From the NCBI GenBank assembly GCA_000383735.1, contig KB912190.1, forward strand, positions 20,896-75,453: a stretch of DNA of 54,558 bases. Direction: 5' to 3'. Made by a program: the position numbers and the translations under genes. Source of the stretch: Verrucomicrobia bacterium SCGC AAA164-M04. Its GTDB lineage: Bacteria > Verrucomicrobiota > Verrucomicrobiae > Verrucomicrobiales > Akkermansiaceae. Below the pieces are notes generated by a model that did no database searches, was not told where the DNA came from, and saw only the letters and a program-made list of their open reading frames with translations. Shown here piece after piece: positions 36,169 through 43,404 of the stretch (positions within the stretch are counted from its first letter, which is position 1; each line of letters begins with the position of its first letter).

Positions 36169-36816
36169 TTATTTAGGTACTTCGCCTTTGGTCTTTGCTC
36201 CACCAGAAGTCTCCACTGTGACAGGAGAAGGTGCGTCTTTGTTCAATTTTTTCAGAACTGCATCGGTTAAATCGACGGTATTCCGGGAGTAAATCAAGAA
36301 GGGCGTCCGAGAGGAGGTTAGCCCTGACTCGTCAAAAACTAGATTTACATCAAGAGTAGCAGCGTAGTCGCTAACCGCTGTTTCAACCTTAGTCCTAATG
36401 TCATTAATCATTCCAACCATCTTTTGGTTTAGGGATCGCCGCTGCCTCTGAAGGAACTCTTCGCCTTCCTTAATCAATACCGAGCGAGTAGCCGCAAGCT
36501 CTTGGTGGGAAGCTGCAATTTCCTTACGCTTCTTTTCAGCAAGCGAGGGGTCGTTAAACTCATTTTTCTTCTTACCTAGCTCCTCCTCAACGGCCTTTAT
36601 CGCCACCACCCTCTCCCTATAAGCAGCCTCAATTGAAGCCAATTCAACTTTTTCCTCGGCCTCGGCAGCCTTTTTTTCGTGAAACCCACTGAGGAGCTTC
36701 ATCATATTTACAGTCCCTACCTTTAGCTCCCCGGCTGAAGCGCTCAGGGCCATGCCGAGAGCAAGAAAAAGAAAGACGGTTTGTTGACCGATCTGGAAAG
36801 GTAATGGAATTCTCAT
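36169..36816 (-). CDS. OmpH/Skp-family periplasmic chaperone (copy 2)
   Basis: A 215-residue OmpH/Skp homologue. The signal peptide is MRIPLPFQIGQQTVFLFLALGMALSASAG and the mature part begins LKVGTVNMMKLLSGFHEKK, close to copy 1 (GTVNMQKLLAEFHKS). A helical hairpin follows and the end block is LDVNLVFDESGLTSS. The start is ATG 36816; a TTG at 36867 would overlap lpxD and lacks a signal character. It lies 40 nt downstream of the lpxD stop and 39 nt upstream of copy 1, so the three are likely one transcript. Copies 1 and 2 are more alike to each other than to copy 3. Confidence 0.88.
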   Translation of the reverse strand: MRIPLPFQIGQQTVFLFLALGMALSASAGELKVGTVNMMKLLSGFHEKKAAEAEEKVELASIEAAYRERVVAIKAVEEELGKKKNEFNDPSLAEKKRKEIAASHQELAATRSVLIKEGEEFLQRQRRSLNQKMVGMINDIRTKVETAVSDYAATLDVNLVFDESGLTSSRTPFLIYSRNTVDLTDAVLKKLNKDAPSPVTVETSGGAKTKGEVPK

Positions 36817-36856
36817 CGAAAATATTTTATTACAAAAGGCTAACGAGGAAAGAGTC

Positions 36857-37891
36857 TCATTCTCCAATGGGTTCCTCCAGCTTCTTTTTTAGGGCTCCAA
36901 ATTCTTTGCGTAGCTCCGGAAGCCGGGAAAGAGCAGCAAGCTTTCTTTGCTCTTCTCGAATTGGACGCGCCGGATTACCCATATAAACGCCCGGTTTGTG
37001 AATACTCTTAAAAAGTCCGCTTTGAGCTGCCAGAACTGATTGATCAGTGATTTCTAGATGTCCGGCAACTCCAGCCTGAGCCGCAATAGTCACGTAATTT
37101 CCAAGGCGACTGCTCCCGGCAATACCGCACTGCGCCACCACCAAACAATGTTTCCCGATCTTAACATTGTGGCCAATCTGCGCCATATTATCGACCTTCG
37201 TTCCCTCTCCCACCACTGTACTGCCGAATCTGGCCCGATCGACACAGCAATTGGCACCGATCTCAACATCGTTCTCGATTTCAACGATTCCCACCTGCGG
37301 TGTCTTCTGGTGCCTGCCATCAACCAGATCAAATCCGTAACCGTCTGAACCAATCACGCAACCCGGCTGCAGAATGACCCGGTCGCCGATCAGACAAGCT
37401 TCCCGGATAATACTTCCAGGATGCAAAAGGCAATCCTTCCCGAGGGAAACATTACGGCCGATCAAACAGCCTGCTCCAATGATGCTTCCATCACCAATTT
37501 TCGCGCCCGACTCAATCACCACTCCAGGAGCGACCTGCACCTTGGCCGGATCAATCTCAACATCGTCCGCAACGTGGGCCCCTTGAGAAATCCCGGGCTG
37601 AACAAGGGTTGATTGGGAGTGAAAATAGTCAATCACTCTTGAGAAGGCTACCGAGGGGTTATCGACTAAAAGTAGATGGCATCCGGCCGGCGACGAAAAA
37701 TCGCCTTCTGGCACCAGAACCAGCGAAGCTTGAGTCGCCGTCAAGTGTGTCTCATAGCGAGAATTTCCTAAAAAGCTGATCTCGCCAGACTTAGCCTCAG
37801 TCAGCGAACTTACTCCCGTATAGACATAGTCATGATCATGATTGGGCGGAATGCCAATCAGATCATGCAGTTCTTTCCAACCAAGCGACAC
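36857..37891 (-). CDS. lpxD: UDP-3-O-acylglucosamine N-acyltransferase
   Basis: A 344-residue left-handed beta-helix acyltransferase of lipid A synthesis, adding the second 3-hydroxyacyl chain to UDP-3-O-acylglucosamine. The N-terminal uridine-binding domain (ISFLGNSRYETHL) precedes many hexapeptide repeats (residues ~100-300). GSDGYGFD and the catalytic-histidine region NMAQIGHNVKIG are clear. A C-terminal helix (LPELRKEFGALKKKLEE) ends the protein, as in E. coli. As in many Gram-negative genomes it is next to skp-like genes. It is 29 nt downstream of OmpH copy 3 and 40 nt upstream of OmpH copy 2. Confidence 0.96.
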   Translation of the reverse strand: MSLGWKELHDLIGIPPNHDHDYVYTGVSSLTEAKSGEISFLGNSRYETHLTATQASLVLVPEGDFSSPAGCHLLLVDNPSVAFSRVIDYFHSQSTLVQPGISQGAHVADDVEIDPAKVQVAPGVVIESGAKIGDGSIIGAGCLIGRNVSLGKDCLLHPGSIIREACLIGDRVILQPGCVIGSDGYGFDLVDGRHQKTPQVGIVEIENDVEIGANCCVDRARFGSTVVGEGTKVDNMAQIGHNVKIGKHCLVVAQCGIAGSSRLGNYVTIAAQAGVAGHLEITDQSVLAAQSGLFKSIHKPGVYMGNPARPIREEQRKLAALSRLPELRKEFGALKKKLEEPIGE

Positions 37892-37920
37892 CAGCGATAG
37901 CCAACTTTGGCTCGTAAGAT

Positions 37921-38499
37921 TTATTCTTCCTCACTTCCCTCGTTGATTTCAGCGAGGAGGGAGTTGGTAAGATCAGTGGTTTCGCGGGCATGTAGCACGA
38001 ACGGAATCCCCTGGTTGCTACTAGCAGAAACATCAAAAATAAAATCATAGTTTCCCTCTTTCGCACGCTCACTCACAGATCGTTGAATCTTGACCAAAAT
38101 TCCCCGCATTTGCTTCCGCATTTTGTCGCTAAGCGCACGATTTCGACGATTGAGAAATTCCTTCCTCTCTCGTTCCTTGGACTTTCCGTCCTGAGCCAAA
38201 CCGTTGGACTCCTCGAAGAAGTCGGATTTCTCTTTCTCACCTATATCCTCCTTCTTGAGTTCCTCTCTAATCTGCTGGAGCTGAGCGTCAATCTCACGAA
38301 TCTTGGCAAGCCGCTCGTTATTGTCACGCTGGATTCTTGCACGCTCGATATTGATCTCACGCTGAACTTTTCCAGTCTGATAATAATCATTAAACAGGCG
38401 CTCCATGCTAACGGTGGCAATTTTTAAACGCTGTTGTGCGTGGAGGACAGGAGTGAGGCACAAAAGCGCGACGAGAAGGGGGAAGAGTGATTTTTTCAT
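37921..38499 (-). CDS. OmpH/Skp-family periplasmic chaperone (copy 3)
   Basis: A 192-residue OmpH/Skp homologue, first gene of the minus-strand lpxD cluster. The signal peptide is KKSLFPLLVALLCLTPVLHAQ. The entry strand LKIATVSMERLFNDYYQT is followed by a very highly charged helical hairpin (~45-140) and the end block NYDFIFDVSASS. Its tail is acidic (INEGSEEE). It is closest in position to the canonical skp-lpxD order of proteobacteria, so it may be the true Skp orthologue. The ATG at 38499 has no Shine-Dalgarno in front of it. Confidence 0.88.
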   Translation of the reverse strand: MKKSLFPLLVALLCLTPVLHAQQRLKIATVSMERLFNDYYQTGKVQREINIERARIQRDNNERLAKIREIDAQLQQIREELKKEDIGEKEKSDFFEESNGLAQDGKSKERERKEFLNRRNRALSDKMRKQMRGILVKIQRSVSERAKEGNYDFIFDVSASSNQGIPFVLHARETTDLTNSLLAEINEGSEEE

Positions 38500-38580
38500 A
38501 ATGAATTCGGATGAAATGAATCTTGCTAGGTTTTTTATGAAGAATTCTCGTTGCTACGTCAACTACGGGCTTGGAATTCG

Positions 38581-38632
38581 TATAATCTCCCAGTTTCCAA
38601 AGCGTAATAATAAGGCCAAGACGTCCTTATTA
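38581..38632 (+). promoter_or_regulatory. candidate panC promoter -10 with leader hairpin
   Basis: A perfect TATAAT lies at 38581-38586, without a convincing -35. Twenty-two bases on, TAATAAGG (38608-38615) and CCTTATTA (38625-38632) form a perfect 8-bp hairpin with a 9-nt loop, which would be near the 5' end of a panC leader of ~115 nt. No T run follows, so it is not a terminator. Role unknown. Confidence 0.35.
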
Positions 38633-38709
38633 CGGCTATTCCACCAACTCGAGAGGTCAATTCGTAAGGTTTCTCATGGAATTTTGGTCAGAATCCACAA
38701 CATTTCCCC

Positions 38710-39567
38710 ATGATCAAAGTCACCTCGGAGGTCAAAACGATTACTCAAATGACTCGCGACCTACCTGGTCCGCTCGCCTTGATCCCCACAATGGGGGCTC
38801 TCCATGAGGGACATCTAGCCCTGATTCGTCGCGCCCGCCAATTAGTTGGGCCCAATGGAACTGTTGCTATCTCGATTTTTGTCAATCCCATCCAATTCGA
38901 TCGCACTTCCGATCTGGCCAACTACCCACGCCCGCTCAAAAGCGATCTGGCCATCTGCGAGAAAGAAGGAGTCGATCTCGCCTTCACACCGGAAAAAGAG
39001 TTTCTCTACCACTCCGACCACTCAGTCATTATAACCGAATCTCTCCTTTGTAAGGGCCTTTGCGGCTCGAGCCGTCCCGGGCATTTTGACGGAGTCCTGA
39101 CCGTCATAATCAAGCTTTTCAATCTCCTTCAACCCACTCTTGCCATTTTTGGAGAAAAAGACTTCCAACAAATCGCTCTCATTCGCCGCATGGTTCGAGA
39201 CCTGAATATTCCAGTTGAAATAGTCGGGCATCCTACGGTCCGTGAGCTCGATGGACTTGCTCTCTCATCTCGCAACATTCGCCTCAGCCAGGAATATCGT
39301 AAAGATGCTCCACGAATACAGCGTGCTCTCTCGACAGCTAGCGACCTTGCCATCAACGGTGAACAGAACCCTGCCGCCTATCTTCTAAGCGCCAAAAAAC
39401 ACCTGCTCGCAAACGCTCCAGATGGCTTCTCCATAGAATATTTGGAACTCATCGACGCAGAATCGATGCAAGCTGTTTCTCTCATCACGAAGCCCGCTGT
39501 TCTTGCCACGGCATGTTATTACGGGGAGATACGTCTGATCGATCATGTTAAGATTCTGACCGGTTGA
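38710..39567 (+). CDS. panC: pantothenate synthetase (pantoate--beta-alanine ligase)
   Basis: A 285-residue ATP-dependent ligase joining pantoate and beta-alanine to make pantothenate for CoA. It is identified by the HxGH nucleotidyl motif in IPTMGALHEGHLAL, the VNPIQFDRTSDLANYPR block, the GHFDGVLTVI and EKDFQQ segments and the family LSSRNIRLS motif near residue 193. Length is typical (about 280-290). panB and panD are not in this window, so the pathway is split. The ATG directly follows CCCC with no Shine-Dalgarno. The upstream region contains a TATAAT and a leader hairpin. Confidence 0.97.
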   Translation: MIKVTSEVKTITQMTRDLPGPLALIPTMGALHEGHLALIRRARQLVGPNGTVAISIFVNPIQFDRTSDLANYPRPLKSDLAICEKEGVDLAFTPEKEFLYHSDHSVIITESLLCKGLCGSSRPGHFDGVLTVIIKLFNLLQPTLAIFGEKDFQQIALIRRMVRDLNIPVEIVGHPTVRELDGLALSSRNIRLSQEYRKDAPRIQRALSTASDLAINGEQNPAAYLLSAKKHLLANAPDGFSIEYLELIDAESMQAVSLITKPAVLATACYYGEIRLIDHVKILTG

Positions 39568-39734
39568 TCCACAAGTCCTTCATCGACCTAATTATCTGGC
39601 AAATTTGACCGTATCTCAGATCTAAGGAGCTAAAACAGAGAGGTGCCACTCTGCACTCGGGCAAAACAAGTGATGACAAAAGGTCTATAAAAATCGCTCT
39701 TGTCCACCTCCCTTAAAAGTCTAACTTTCTAGGC

Positions 39735-39914
39735 ATGAAAATTTTCATTCTACTGCTCGCCCCCATTTTCTTCGTTTCCTGCGCTGGCAACCAATCTAAC
39801 GAACGTAGGCCCGTGCCGCCTCAAGGAAGCGATATCGGAAGTAAACCTTGGAACGACCCCTCGGTTGGACCTCGTCCTCAAGGTATCTTGGGCGGAATGG
39901 AACAAGGTCGATAA
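39735..39914 (+). CDS. small predicted lipoprotein, 59 residues
   Basis: A short ORF beginning MKIFILLLAPIFFVSCAG, a textbook lipoprotein signal with FVSC giving a lipidated Cys16. The mature 44 residues are rich in Gly, Pro and Asn (GSDIGSKPWND, GPRPQGILGG) and match no family I know. It ends 23 nt before the kinase start on the same strand. The clean signal and the position in front of the kinase gene support a real gene, but it could also be a fortuitous ORF. A weak promoter-like pair (TTGTCC, TAACTT) lies just upstream. Confidence 0.6.
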   Translation: MKIFILLLAPIFFVSCAGNQSNERRPVPPQGSDIGSKPWNDPSVGPRPQGILGGMEQGR

Positions 39915-39937
39915 ATTTGCCACCGTAACCGTCTGGA

Positions 39938-42238
39938 GTGAGTGATCCGGCTAGCGAAAAACCGATCCACGAATCCTGTGCTGCATGCGGTAAACTTTTA
40001 GACGTAACGAGCTTCAGCCCGTTCGACACTGTCAGCTGCCCTCGCTGCTCGGCCGAGACAAATGTAAGACGGGTCTTTGGAAACTACCGCCTCGAAAGGC
40101 ACTTTGCCACCGGGGGTATGAGCGTCATTTTCATTGGCTGGGATACCACGCTCAATCGCAGGGTCGCAATCAAAGTTCTCAACGAAGAATACTGTAACGA
40201 CGAAACTCGCATCCAAGCCTTCGAAAACGAGGCCCGTCTCACCGCAAAAGTGAGTCACACCAATGTTGTTAAAATCTTCGCCGTCGATCGTGCGCACGGT
40301 CGCTTCTACCTCGTCATGGAATTGCTGGACGGTCGAAGCTTCGAACGGATCATGTGGGACCGCGGTGCTCTTCCCGAAGATGAGGTCCTGGAAATTGCTA
40401 TCCAAATTGCATCCGGACTCAAAGCGGCAAAGCGAGCCGGCATAATCCACCGGGACGTCAAGCCCGGAAATATTCACATCGCCCCAGAGGGACGCGCCAG
40501 CCTTCTAGACTTCGGACTCGCTCTAATCACCCAAGATGGAAGAGCCCAAGCAAAAGAAGCTTGGGCTACTCCCTACTACGTCCCCCCCGAAGCTCTTGAA
40601 CGTGATATCGAAGATTTCCGAAGCGACATCTATGCTTTTGGCGCCACTCTTTATCACGGTTTAGCAGGATGCCCCCCTTTTGTATCAGCGACGAACTCAA
40701 TCAGCAGCCTTCGCAAAGCCAAGAAAGCTATTCCAAAACTTTGTAAAGTGGCACCATGGATCAGCCAAAATACCGGCGAAGTCATTGATCGTATGATGGC
40801 CTTCAATCCCGACAATCGCTGGTCAAGTTACAGCAAAGTCATGAAAGCCCTTGAGCAGGCCCAGCTCACAATGGGCCAAGATTTTTCTTCTCCGATTTAT
40901 ATTCAGACCAGAATCAAAAGGCGGAAGAGGAAAACAATCTTCAGTATTATTTTCACCGTCGTCTTAATTTTAGGGAGTATCGGCTTAGCAACTTGGCAGC
41001 CCTGGATGAAAATTATCGTCGAGCCTAAAACTGAATCCGGAAGCAATGACGCTCAAAATAAAAAGGAAAAGATCTTCAACCCAAACGGTGAAAACCGACC
41101 AAGCATAGAGAAACGATGGGCCGAAGCCCGTCAGCTCACCAAATCTGGCAATTACGAAAAAGCTTCTGAGAGATTTCTCTCGATTTCACGCGATCCAACT
41201 GTTTCCGGAATGGAACAAGTCTGGACCTCTTTAGAAGCATCAATCGCAAATTCTTTGGCTGGTAAACCCGGTGCCGCTCGCCGGCTAATCTCCAAATCCC
41301 TCTCCGATCTTAACACTCTTCCAGAACAGCACTCGCAGCAGAAGCGCTACCGAGAACTCTGTCAGCTACTGGAACGCATCAAACCTCCCACAACCCACAA
41401 TCTCCCTGACGAGCCCAAGACTATTACTGACTGGATGGGGATCTTTGCCATCGCTCTCAAACTCTGGGAACAAGGCAAATGGGAGGAAGCACTCCCCTTG
41501 TTTGCGAACGTTCGTAGAGCCGAACTGCCCGACGAACTATCTTGGTTTTTTATCTATCAAAATATAGCCGACGTCTATTTGGGAGATGGCCAAATTCTGG
41601 CCAGACTTAAAAAATTCCCCACTCCGAAAGACGAACAAGAAACTAACAGATTGCTCGGTGAAATCACTGATGCCTCAAGAAATCTTCGTTCTACGGGGCG
41701 AGCAAACTACAATTTAAATGCCCGACTCACTCACCTCATCCAGCTTCGTAAAGAATTTCAAAACAGCCCAGTGTTCACACACTTCTTAACGTGGCAGAAA
41801 TTACAAGCACACCTCAGAAACAGAGGCTCATCATACCGCTTCGACGAGATCGGGGCATTACTTCAAAACCCGCCGGAAGACGCTCCACCAGATGCAATTT
41901 GGGCTTGGTCTTACCTCCAAAGTAATGCCGCTGCTTTCCTGGACACCATTACCATCCACAACAACTGGATCACCGAGAAAAAAAATGGTGAGCAAATCAC
42001 TGGAGTCTCCGGAGATAGCACTGGCTTAAAACTCGATGATGGATCCGTCGTCCCTTGGTCTGAAATCAAGCCCGAATACTTGTTGGATAAACGAGCCAAT
42101 GAAGAAAGTCAGGCAATTGCCTTCGCCTGGTTAGTCGGATTAAATGAGCGGGCCGAAGAGATGGCCGAGGATTTGGCAAATCGTAACGAGGAATTTAAGA
42201 ACACTTGGCAGCGCATCATCATCGCCATATCACAATAG
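39938..42238 (+). CDS. membrane serine/threonine protein kinase with N-terminal zinc ribbon
   Basis: A 766-residue Hanks-type kinase. An N-terminal zinc ribbon has Cys14, Cys17, Cys34, Cys37. The kinase domain (~50-310) has the glycine loop (ATGGMSVIF), Lys79 (VAIKVL), HRDVKPGN at 171-178, DFG at 191-193 and a PPE in place of APE (PYYVPPEAL). The catalytic set is complete, so it should be active. One membrane helix follows at ~334-354, then ~410 residues outside the cytoplasm that look like helical TPR-type repeats. The GTG at 39938 is the only plausible start, because an in-frame TAA stands at 39926-39928. The layout resembles bacterial sensor kinases with an external domain. Its ligand and targets are unknown. 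Confidence 0.9.
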   Translation: MSDPASEKPIHESCAACGKLLDVTSFSPFDTVSCPRCSAETNVRRVFGNYRLERHFATGGMSVIFIGWDTTLNRRVAIKVLNEEYCNDETRIQAFENEARLTAKVSHTNVVKIFAVDRAHGRFYLVMELLDGRSFERIMWDRGALPEDEVLEIAIQIASGLKAAKRAGIIHRDVKPGNIHIAPEGRASLLDFGLALITQDGRAQAKEAWATPYYVPPEALERDIEDFRSDIYAFGATLYHGLAGCPPFVSATNSISSLRKAKKAIPKLCKVAPWISQNTGEVIDRMMAFNPDNRWSSYSKVMKALEQAQLTMGQDFSSPIYIQTRIKRRKRKTIFSIIFTVVLILGSIGLATWQPWMKIIVEPKTESGSNDAQNKKEKIFNPNGENRPSIEKRWAEARQLTKSGNYEKASERFLSISRDPTVSGMEQVWTSLEASIANSLAGKPGAARRLISKSLSDLNTLPEQHSQQKRYRELCQLLERIKPPTTHNLPDEPKTITDWMGIFAIALKLWEQGKWEEALPLFANVRRAELPDELSWFFIYQNIADVYLGDGQILARLKKFPTPKDEQETNRLLGEITDASRNLRSTGRANYNLNARLTHLIQLRKEFQNSPVFTHFLTWQKLQAHLRNRGSSYRFDEIGALLQNPPEDAPPDAIWAWSYLQSNAAAFLDTITIHNNWITEKKNGEQITGVSGDSTGLKLDDGSVVPWSEIKPEYLLDKRANEESQAIAFAWLVGLNERAEEMAEDLANRNEEFKNTWQRIIIAISQ

Positions 42239-42390
42239 ATCGACTCCTCCCGATCGACCTATATTTGATGAGTGAGATCTCCATGAAGATTTTCTTATAC
42301 GATGCTCATAGAGCGTAATTTTTGTTCAGTTTTTGCGCTGCTCAGACTTGGTCAACACGCCTTGAAGGACTCACAAGCTAAATGCTGTAT

Positions 42391-43191
42391 TTATTTCTCA
42401 CCAAGTTCATCCGTTTTTTTGCTTTTCTTCTGGTGAAATAGCCATCTTAACGCGTTTTCATCCCGATAGGTTCTATCCCATGAGTTATGCCCAAGACCTT
42501 CGTATTCAGTGTATTTCACCTTGCTACCAACCTTCTCAAGTGCCGTCACCATATCTTGTGACCGCTTCGTCTTAACAACATTGTCAGATCCACCGTGAAA
42601 CACCCATATTGGAACAGTCTTGATTACGCTCGCCAGCTCGGCATCACCACCCCCGCAAACGGGCATGGCTGCTGCAAAGATTTTTGGCATCCGCTGAACA
42701 ATATCCCATGTTCCAAATCCGCCCATGGAAAGACCAGTGACATAGATTCGCTTCTTATCCACGGGCAGCGTCTTGATCGACTCATTCAGCAATTCGATCG
42801 TGAGTTGCATTGTATCTGATGGCCCGATTGGCATCCTATGTGAAAGATCGCCCCACGGTGTATTGACCCATTGCTCGCCGGCACGACACTGGGGTGCAAT
42901 TATGATCGAGGGAATATTCTTCTTCTTTGAATAGGCCAAAAGGTCCTTAACCCCGTGGATCAACTGCTTCTTGTTATCACTCCCTCTTTCGCCAGCGCCG
43001 TGAAAAAACAGAACGAAAGGATACTCTTTTTTAGGATCAAGATTTTCAGGGAGATGTATCCTGTAGTTCAAGAGTTTCCCTTTGTCGGATTTGAAAATCT
43101 TCGCATCAAAAGGAGTCGCTGCCTCCAATAAAATGGTGAAACAAAGGGTTAAGGATGTCAAAACGACACAAAATAATCGGCGGTGTTTCAT
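42391..43191 (-). CDS. secreted alpha/beta-hydrolase (prolyl-oligopeptidase/feruloyl-esterase-like)
   Basis: A 266-residue serine hydrolase with a signal peptide (FCVVLTSLTLCFTILLEAA). The oxyanion-hole segment PFVLFFHGAGERGSD is followed by the nucleophile elbow GLSMGGFGTWD, an aspartate in GGSDNVV and a histidine in GLGHNSWD, so the catalytic triad is complete. This set is typical of the phospholipase/carboxylesterase and Fae/PET-like families of polysaccharide-associated esterases. The likely substrate is an ester-linked polymer side chain, but that is inference. ATG 43191 begins the signal; the longer ORF from 43227 adds 12 basic residues. The upstream gap holds a 14-bp palindrome (43341-43354). 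Confidence 0.85.
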   Translation of the reverse strand: MKHRRLFCVVLTSLTLCFTILLEAATPFDAKIFKSDKGKLLNYRIHLPENLDPKKEYPFVLFFHGAGERGSDNKKQLIHGVKDLLAYSKKKNIPSIIIAPQCRAGEQWVNTPWGDLSHRMPIGPSDTMQLTIELLNESIKTLPVDKKRIYVTGLSMGGFGTWDIVQRMPKIFAAAMPVCGGGDAELASVIKTVPIWVFHGGSDNVVKTKRSQDMVTALEKVGSKVKYTEYEGLGHNSWDRTYRDENALRWLFHQKKSKKTDELGEK

Positions 43192-43340
43192 ATTTAAGTC
43201 TTTCCTTCTTTGGCGAATGTCAAGCACCTGCCATAAGCTAGCAGCCGCACCCTTTCGATTTCAAGATCGAGATTGTGATTAATATAACTATTTAGAACCG
43301 CAGCGACCAGCCTATTGGTAAGACCCGCTCGTTCATACCT

Positions 43341-43354
43341 CTATCTAAAGATAG
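43341..43354. promoter_or_regulatory. 14-bp perfect palindrome CTATCTAAAGATAG-type
   Basis: CTATCT-AA-AGATAG lies in the gap upstream of the esterase gene (start 43191) and downstream of hrpB. It may be an operator or a weak transcript hairpin. No other copy was noticed in the window. Confidence 0.2.
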
Positions 43355-43404
43355 AATATGTCAAAGCTACACCAACTCGTCTATAAAGGACTAATTTAAA
43401 AAGC

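Noticed and set aside
40023..40477. Minus-strand ORF of 159 codons opposite the kinase domain
   Set aside because: It is antisense to the conserved kinase motifs and shows no independent features.
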